Shown here one piece after another: positions 14,645 to 18,217 of a DNA stretch of 18,217 nt. Source of the stretch: Deltaproteobacteria bacterium (GTDB lineage Bacteria; Desulfobacterota; DSM-4660; Desulfatiglandales; HGW-15). The translations under genes and the position numbers were made by a program. The first letter of the stretch is position 1. The number at the start of each line of letters is the position of its first letter. The notes beneath the pieces are model-generated. The model worked only from the letters and a program-made list of their open reading frames with translations. It was not told the origin of the DNA and made no database searches. The stretch is from the NCBI GenBank assembly GCA_016926135.1, contig JAFGPH010000670.1, forward strand, positions 1 to 18,217. Reading direction: 5' to 3'.

Positions 14645-15433
14645 CTAAGAAGTTGAGATCGCTTGCTCCCCCGGCCTGAATCCCAGTTCGCGGGAGATTT
14701 CAAGGGCGCAGTCCTTTACCATTCGCGCATAGAAAGGGATTCGCTCCGGTGTGATCCTCATGGCCGCACCGGAGATGGACACGGCGGCTTCCGGTTCTCC
14801 CTTATGATTCAGGGCCAGCGCGGCAACGCACCGGACCCCCATTTCCGTCTCCTGGTCATCCACGGCAAAGCCCTGCGCACGAACCTTAGACAGGTTTTCC
14901 ACGATGTGCTCGGGCTTTACCAGGGTATGGGCCGTCTTGGCGCGGATTTCGATCCGCGACAGGTAGGCCCTCACCTCCTCCTCGCTCCAGAGACTCAGGA
15001 ACATCTTGCCGACCCCGGTGCAGTAAAGGTGTACCCTGGCCCCGGGTTTTGTGAAGAGCTGGAGCATGGAGTACTCGCTTCGGACGTGTTCGAGATAAAC
15101 CGCGTGGTCGCCGTCTCGGATGGCCAGGTTTACACTCTCCCTGGCCTCTTCCATGAGTTTTTCGAGGTGGGGCCTTGCCACGGTGGCCAGGTTGAATTGC
15201 AGTTGAACGGCGGTTCCCAGTTCAAGGAAGCGGATCGACAGGGAGAGTTTCTTTGTGACGGGATCCTGCTTGAGATAATGCCTCTCCACAAGGGTGGAGA
15301 TAATACGATGGATGGTGGGTGGCGGAAAACCTGTCAGAGAAGAAAGCTGGCGGGTCCCGGCGCTCCCCACCTTCGAGACCACCTCAATGATATCGAGGAC
15401 CTTATGTAGAGACTTCACCGGGATCTGTTCCAC
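14645..15433 (-). CDS. IclR-family transcriptional regulator
   Basis: A 262-residue IclR-type regulator. Residues about 7-65 form the winged helix-turn-helix (VKSLHKVLDIIEVVS, then GTRQLSSLTGFPPPTIHRIISTL), and residues 80-250 the effector-binding domain, with the family's LFTKPGARVHLYCTGVGKMFLS and GFAVDDQETEMGVRCVAAL segments. IclR proteins bind short palindromes as dimers or tetramers and respond to small organic acids. AllR and IclR itself sense glyoxylate-related compounds, which would fit the Gcl- and GlcD-like genes behind it. It leads the minus-strand cluster, 16 bases before the carboligase gene, so it probably regulates its own operon. The start is uncertain: GTG 15433 has no clear ribosome site and lies inside a palindrome, and GTG 15418 (before VKSLHK) is the alternative. 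Confidence 0.9.
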   Translation of the reverse strand: MEQIPVKSLHKVLDIIEVVSKVGSAGTRQLSSLTGFPPPTIHRIISTLVERHYLKQDPVTKKLSLSIRFLELGTAVQLQFNLATVARPHLEKLMEEARESVNLAIRDGDHAVYLEHVRSEYSMLQLFTKPGARVHLYCTGVGKMFLSLWSEEEVRAYLSRIEIRAKTAHTLVKPEHIVENLSKVRAQGFAVDDQETEMGVRCVAALALNHKGEPEAAVSISGAAMRITPERIPFYARMVKDCALEISRELGFRPGEQAISTS

Positions 15434-15442
15434 ATTATGGAA
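15428..15442. promoter_or_regulatory. Candidate IclR-type operator
   Basis: On the minus strand TTCCA-TAATG-TGGAA is a perfect 5-base inverted repeat with a 5-base spacer, 15 bases long. This matches the size and TTCCA/TGGAA arms common in IclR-family operators. It overlaps the first possible start codon of the regulator and lies roughly 20-30 bases downstream of the expected transcription start, where binding would block elongation or initiation. Autoregulation is inferred. Confidence 0.5.
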
Positions 15443-15465
15443 TAAAAGTCTGGAATATGAGACAA

Positions 15466-15494
15466 TTGATACCGTGCTTTGCGGAGGCTGTCAA
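15466..15494 (-). promoter_or_regulatory. Sigma70-like promoter of the iclR-gcl-larA-glcDEF cluster
   Basis: On the minus strand a perfect -35 TTGACA (15494-15489) is followed after 17 bases by TATCAA (15471-15466), matching TATAAT at four of six positions. It lies about 35 bases upstream of the first possible iclR start and next to the candidate operator. No equally good promoter was seen for the divergent plus-strand genes. Confidence 0.55.
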
Positions 15495-15626
15495 GGATTT
15501 TCTGGAAAGGCAGGCACTCGCTTGCGTACCACCAGGTAGGCCCCAAAGTGTTTTTCAAGCCTCCAGGTGGATTCCGTTTCCCATCGGTCGATGGATCGCC
15601 AAGACGGGAATTGTCAATACCGCGAG

Positions 15627-16187
15627 ATGGGAGTAGAGTGGAACCCTTGTGAAGGGTCTTCATGGGGGGGCAACTCTATCAAGGAAAAGGTCCTCAAAGC
15701 ACTCACCCTGCTTTATCTTCAAGCAGACCGGCAGGTAGCCCGTCTTCAGGCCGTTCACTCGGCCCGCCTTCAGTGCCGTCTCGGATGCACCCGGTGCTGT
15801 GTTGACGGCCTCACCGTATTCGAGGTTGAGGCGGGTAATATCCGACGCCACCACAAGGAACTGCTCCTGAAGGGGCGGCCCCACCCTGAAGGGGCCTGTG
15901 CCTTCCTGGACGAATCGGGCGCCTGCCGCATCTACGAGCGCCGGCCTTATGTCTGCCGCACCCAGGGCTTGCCCTTGCGGTGGATCGAGATTCAGCCTGA
16001 CGGGAGCCGGGTGGAAATGAGGGACATCTGCCCCCTCAATGAGGGAGGCCCCTCCGTGGAGACCCTGCCCGCGGAGGCGTGCTGGACCATCGGACCCTTC
16101 GAAGACATGCTGGCCGGGCTTCAGATCGCCCTCAGCGCCAAGGATCTGGGCCGAACACCCTTGCGGACCCTGTTCAGAGGGACTTGA
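15627..16187 (+). CDS. YkgJ-family cysteine-cluster protein
   Basis: A 186-residue protein with the YkgJ-type metal-binding cysteine cluster (proposed zinc or iron chelation). The first group is Cys50, Cys54, Cys57 and Cys58 (CRLGCTRCC). The second is the family's CAFLDESGACRIYERRPYVCR, with Cys91, Cys100 and Cys110, followed by Cys135 and Cys152. No signal peptide or membrane helix is seen. The molecular role of this family is not established. The frame is open from GTG 15567, but the first 20 codons look unlike the family, and no start has a convincing ribosome site, so ATG 15627 is a tentative choice. The metallo-hydrolase gene begins 19 bases after its stop, so the two form an operon, divergent from iclR. 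Confidence 0.82.
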   Translation: MGVEWNPCEGSSWGGNSIKEKVLKALTLLYLQADRQVARLQAVHSARLQCRLGCTRCCVDGLTVFEVEAGNIRRHHKELLLKGRPHPEGACAFLDESGACRIYERRPYVCRTQGLPLRWIEIQPDGSRVEMRDICPLNEGGPSVETLPAEACWTIGPFEDMLAGLQIALSAKDLGRTPLRTLFRGT

Positions 16188-16206
16188 AAAAAGGAGACTT
16201 CGCGCC

Positions 16207-16950
16207 ATGAATGGGATCACCGTCCGTTTCCTGGGAAGCGGAGACGCCTTTGGGAGCGGGGGTTGCCTTCAACCCTGCATCTATGTAGATACGGGCGACT
16301 TTCGCTTCCTCCTCGACTGCGGGGCATCCTCCATGACCGCCATGAAACATCAGGGGGTGGACCCTGTCTGGATTGATGCCATTCTGCTGAGCCACCTTCA
16401 CGGAGATCACTTCGGGGGCCTGCCCTTCTTTCTCCTGGAAGGGCAGCTCGTCTCAAAAAGGAACAGGCCCCTGACAGTGCTCGGTCCGGAGGGAACGCAA
16501 AGGAGGGTCGGGGACGCCATGGAAATCTTCTTTCCAGGATCCACGGAGATGACCCTGAGATTTCCCCTGGATTACCTCCAGTACACGGGTGAAGAACCTC
16601 TCGGCCTGGGTCCCATGAAAGTGACCGCCTATCCGGTGGTCCACGCCAGCGGGGCACCGCCCTGTGCGATAAGGGTGGAGTGTGCCGGAAGGGTGATTGC
16701 CTACTCAGGGGACACGGAATGGACCGACACCCTCTTTTCCGTCGCAGGGGGGGCGGATCTCTTCATTTGCGAGGCCTACTATTTCGACAAGAAGATGAAA
16801 TACCACCTGGACTACCGCACCCTCATGGAGCACAGGGAGGCCCTCAAATGCAAGCGCCTCATCCTGACCCACATGAGCGAAGACCTCCTCCGTCACCTGC
16901 CGCACATCGAAGCCGAGTGGGCGGAGGACGGAAAATGCATTTTCCTCTGA
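16207..16950 (+). CDS. MBL-fold metallo-hydrolase, RNase Z-like
   Basis: A 247-residue metallo-beta-lactamase-fold protein. The metal motif HLHGDH is seen at residues 63-68 after the VRFLGSGDAFGSGG opening typical of RNase Z-like and arylsulfatase-like members. Further conserved positions are His in PVVHASG, Asp in AYSGDTEWTD and His in LILTHMS, completing a two-metal site. It lacks the long exosite insert expected of true tRNase Z at this length, so it is more likely a small-molecule or phosphodiester hydrolase of unknown substrate. The frame extends upstream to 16039 within the YkgJ gene, but ATG 16207 with AAGGAG about ten bases upstream gives the normal N-terminus. It is co-directional with and closely follows the Cys-cluster gene. 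Confidence 0.88.
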   Translation: MNGITVRFLGSGDAFGSGGCLQPCIYVDTGDFRFLLDCGASSMTAMKHQGVDPVWIDAILLSHLHGDHFGGLPFFLLEGQLVSKRNRPLTVLGPEGTQRRVGDAMEIFFPGSTEMTLRFPLDYLQYTGEEPLGLGPMKVTAYPVVHASGAPPCAIRVECAGRVIAYSGDTEWTDTLFSVAGGADLFICEAYYFDKKMKYHLDYRTLMEHREALKCKRLILTHMSEDLLRHLPHIEAEWAEDGKCIFL

Positions 16951-17029
16951 AAAGCCCGTGGGGAGACTTGTGGAGGAGAAAGACGAAATAGATCAGGATC
17001 GGTAACCATGTCTTCATGTGCCCCATCCT

Positions 17030-17179
17030 TCAATGGCTGAGTTTCGCACTCGCTAGTCGATTGAGGCTCACGCCGGCTTCTGCCGCTTGCATAGCCGGCT
17101 GGCGGTGAACGTCCGGTGGAACACGCACCATGAACTTTCCGCTGTACCCCTTGGTAGATATCGGTTCAGGTAACGCTAC
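17030..17179 (-). pseudogene. hicB-type antitoxin 3' remnant
   Basis: A 49-codon minus-strand frame ends at TGA 17032-17030. It reads LPEPISTKGYSGKFMVRVPPDVHR and then AAEAGVSLNRLASAKLSH (two segments of the same frame). This is the linker plus ribbon-helix-helix DNA-binding tail of HicB antitoxins: YSGKF, RVPPDVHR and GVSLNRL are diagnostic. The N-terminal RNase H-like half is absent. Upstream the frame runs straight into the end of the AA_synth gene, with no start codon or ribosome site, and no hicA is recognisable beside it. It is best read as a decayed copy left after a deletion or insertion at this junction. Confidence 0.7.
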
Positions 17180-17757
17180 CTGAGGCCGTCTTCCTTCTTG
17201 GCCTCTTCCTTCTTGAGCCCGCCTATCCTGGGATGAGGCCTGCCGCAGTTGGTCACCACCACGGCCACCACGATTTCGTCGGCCCGGGGCGCGTCATTGA
17301 TCCTGACCGCCATGGCATCGAAATGGGAACGGACAAAGGCGGCATCCTTGAAGTGGGTAGGCACATCGATCTCCGTCCCCATGCCCCCCACCTTCTTGGC
17401 CGAGGGAATGAGCGCCTTGCCCCCTCCTACCGCACTCCTGAGAGGGGTACCGAGCTTGGGGTGCAGGAGGGCGCCGGCGTGCTCCCTCTCTCCGTTTTCC
17501 CCCACGATCGCACCCTTGCCGTAGCCCTCGGCCTCTTCCGGCTTGATTCCAAGGGCGTCCACCGCCATCTTGCCCAGGATACCACCCAGTTCATCTCCCG
17601 TATCGATGAGCGGTGTGAGGTCCTCCACGTATTTCCCCGCAAAGGGGTTTTGGATCACGGCCACCGCGGCCGCCCTCCTTTGTGGCGGGTTCACCGGGCG
17701 GCCCCCATCACTATGGATCTCTTCCACGATCGTCACATACTTTCGCACGTCCATCAT
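17176..17757 (-). CDS. AA_synth (DUF1185) family protein
   Basis: A 193-residue protein of the 'amino acid synthesis' family (DUF1185, AA_synth). Family marks include the N-terminal RKYVTIVEEI, AAVAVIQNPFAGKYVEDL, then GKGAIVGENGEREHAGALLHPKLG in the middle and HFDAMAVRINDAPRADEIVVAV near the end. The family name comes from old genetic association; no enzymatic reaction is established. It appears soluble and cytoplasmic. The last dozen residues are lysine- and glutamate-rich and may be a tail changed by the rearrangement that left the hicB remnant directly behind it. ATG 17757 (or the adjacent ATG 17754) is preceded by AGGGAGG. It lies 21 bases after the UPF0280 stop, clearly the same operon. 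Confidence 0.87.
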   Translation of the reverse strand: MMDVRKYVTIVEEIHSDGGRPVNPPQRRAAAVAVIQNPFAGKYVEDLTPLIDTGDELGGILGKMAVDALGIKPEEAEGYGKGAIVGENGEREHAGALLHPKLGTPLRSAVGGGKALIPSAKKVGGMGTEIDVPTHFKDAAFVRSHFDAMAVRINDAPRADEIVVAVVVTNCGRPHPRIGGLKKEEAKKEDGLR

Positions 17758-17778
17758 CGTTTCCTCCCTATATGAGAC

Positions 17779-18217
17779 TTACATTTGACAATCCGTCACC
17801 AGGCAATCCCTGATAAAGCCGGTCATGCCGATCTCTCCGTCCACGGCCACCAGGGCGCCGAATACGACTCCCCTCGCAACGAGTTCCTCAGCCCTCGCCA
17901 GGGCCTTTGAAAGGGCTTCCTCCCTTTTCTCGCGACCCACCGGCCCGACCCTGACGGTCACCGGGATCCCCGGGATGTCCGTAAGGGGATCGAGCTCTTC
18001 CGCGAGCCGCCACTCCACATGGGCGTCTTCCACGAAGCTCGCATTGCCAACGGCCGTGGCCGCGGCGTCGGCAAGGGAAGCCGTTGAGGCCACCACCGTT
18101 GCGGACGAGGCAATGCCTCTCGTGAGACTTCTTCCCCCGAGACCGCTCGTCGCCACGCCCCAGGATAATCGGCGAGGATTCAGTTGGATCACGTGGTCAA
18201 AGGACCTCCTCTCCACC
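17779..18217 (-). CDS. UPF0280 (ApbE-like fold) family protein, 3' part
   Basis: The frame is open to the right edge of the window and ends at a TAA at 17779, so only the C-terminal 145 or so residues are present. GVATSGLGGRSLTRGIASSATVVA followed by ASLADAAATAVGNA is the hallmark of UPF0280 proteins, which share the ApbE (FAD:protein FMN transferase) fold. The GRSLTRG and DAAATA segments correspond to the flavin-handling part in ApbE. True flavin-transferase activity has not been shown for UPF0280 as far as I know. The ATG nearest the edge is internal to the family and is not the true start. It precedes the AA_synth gene by 21 bases; the pairing suggests a shared pathway whose other genes lie beyond the window. 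Confidence 0.83.
   Translation of the reverse strand, partial: VERRSFDHVIQLNPRRLSWGVATSGLGGRSLTRGIASSATVVASTASLADAAATAVGNASFVEDAHVEWRLAEELDPLTDIPGIPVTVRVGPVGREKREEALSKALARAEELVARGVVFGALVAVDGEIGMTGFIRDCLVTDCQM

Noticed and set aside
16892..17017. A 41-codon minus-strand frame with a hydrophobic start (MKTWLPILIYFVFLLH)
   Set aside because: Most of it is antisense to the metallo-hydrolase 3' end, and it contains no conserved pattern. A chance membrane-like peptide is the simpler explanation.

Overview
The window is a GC-rich stretch of a bacterial chromosome. I infer an anaerobic deltaproteobacterium (Desulfobacterota) or a relative. The reasons are a separate GlcD/GlcE/GlcF-type oxidase system, a nickel lactate-racemase homologue, LarA-like, UPF0261 and AA_synth genes in one place, and intergenic word-repeat hairpins plus a 156-bp repeat element of a kind I associate with that group. 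No rRNA, tRNA or CRISPR array is visible, so the taxonomy stays an inference.

Layout. Bases 1-1234 (plus strand): the 3' end of a cyclophilin-like fold gene, a repeat-built hairpin, and a 2-keto-4-pentenoate hydratase (FAH superfamily). Bases 1235-3483: an accessory patch with a convergent hairpin, about 380 bp of unexplained DNA, and an AbiE-type toxin-antitoxin pair on the minus strand with a good sigma70-like promoter and a candidate operator.

Bases 3484-15433 (minus strand) form the core. In transcription order it holds an IclR regulator, a glyoxylate-carboligase-like ThDP enzyme, a MITE-like insertion, a LarA-type 2-hydroxyacid racemase, GlcD-, GlcE- and GlcF-like oxidase subunits, a transketolase-like ThDP enzyme, and a UPF0261 protein. 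It reads as one catabolic unit. A 2-hydroxyacid is racemised (LarA), oxidised to a 2-oxoacid (GlcDEF), and the 2-oxoacid is carboligated (Gcl-like), with a second ThDP enzyme moving C2 units. Glycolate via glyoxylate to tartronate semialdehyde is the simplest textbook reading. Three things do not fit it cleanly: glycolate is achiral and needs no racemase, the carboligase has Glu at the position where E. coli Gcl has Val51, and the transketolase-like protein has Glu in place of the metal-binding Asp. The real substrate is therefore open. An IclR-type palindrome lies next to a sigma70-like promoter at the head of the cluster.

Bases 15627-16950 (plus strand, divergent from iclR): a YkgJ-type Cys-cluster protein and an RNase Z-like metallo-hydrolase in a two-gene operon. 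Bases 16951-18217 (minus strand): a decayed hicB 3' remnant, an AA_synth (DUF1185) gene, and the 3' part of a UPF0280 gene that runs off the right edge.
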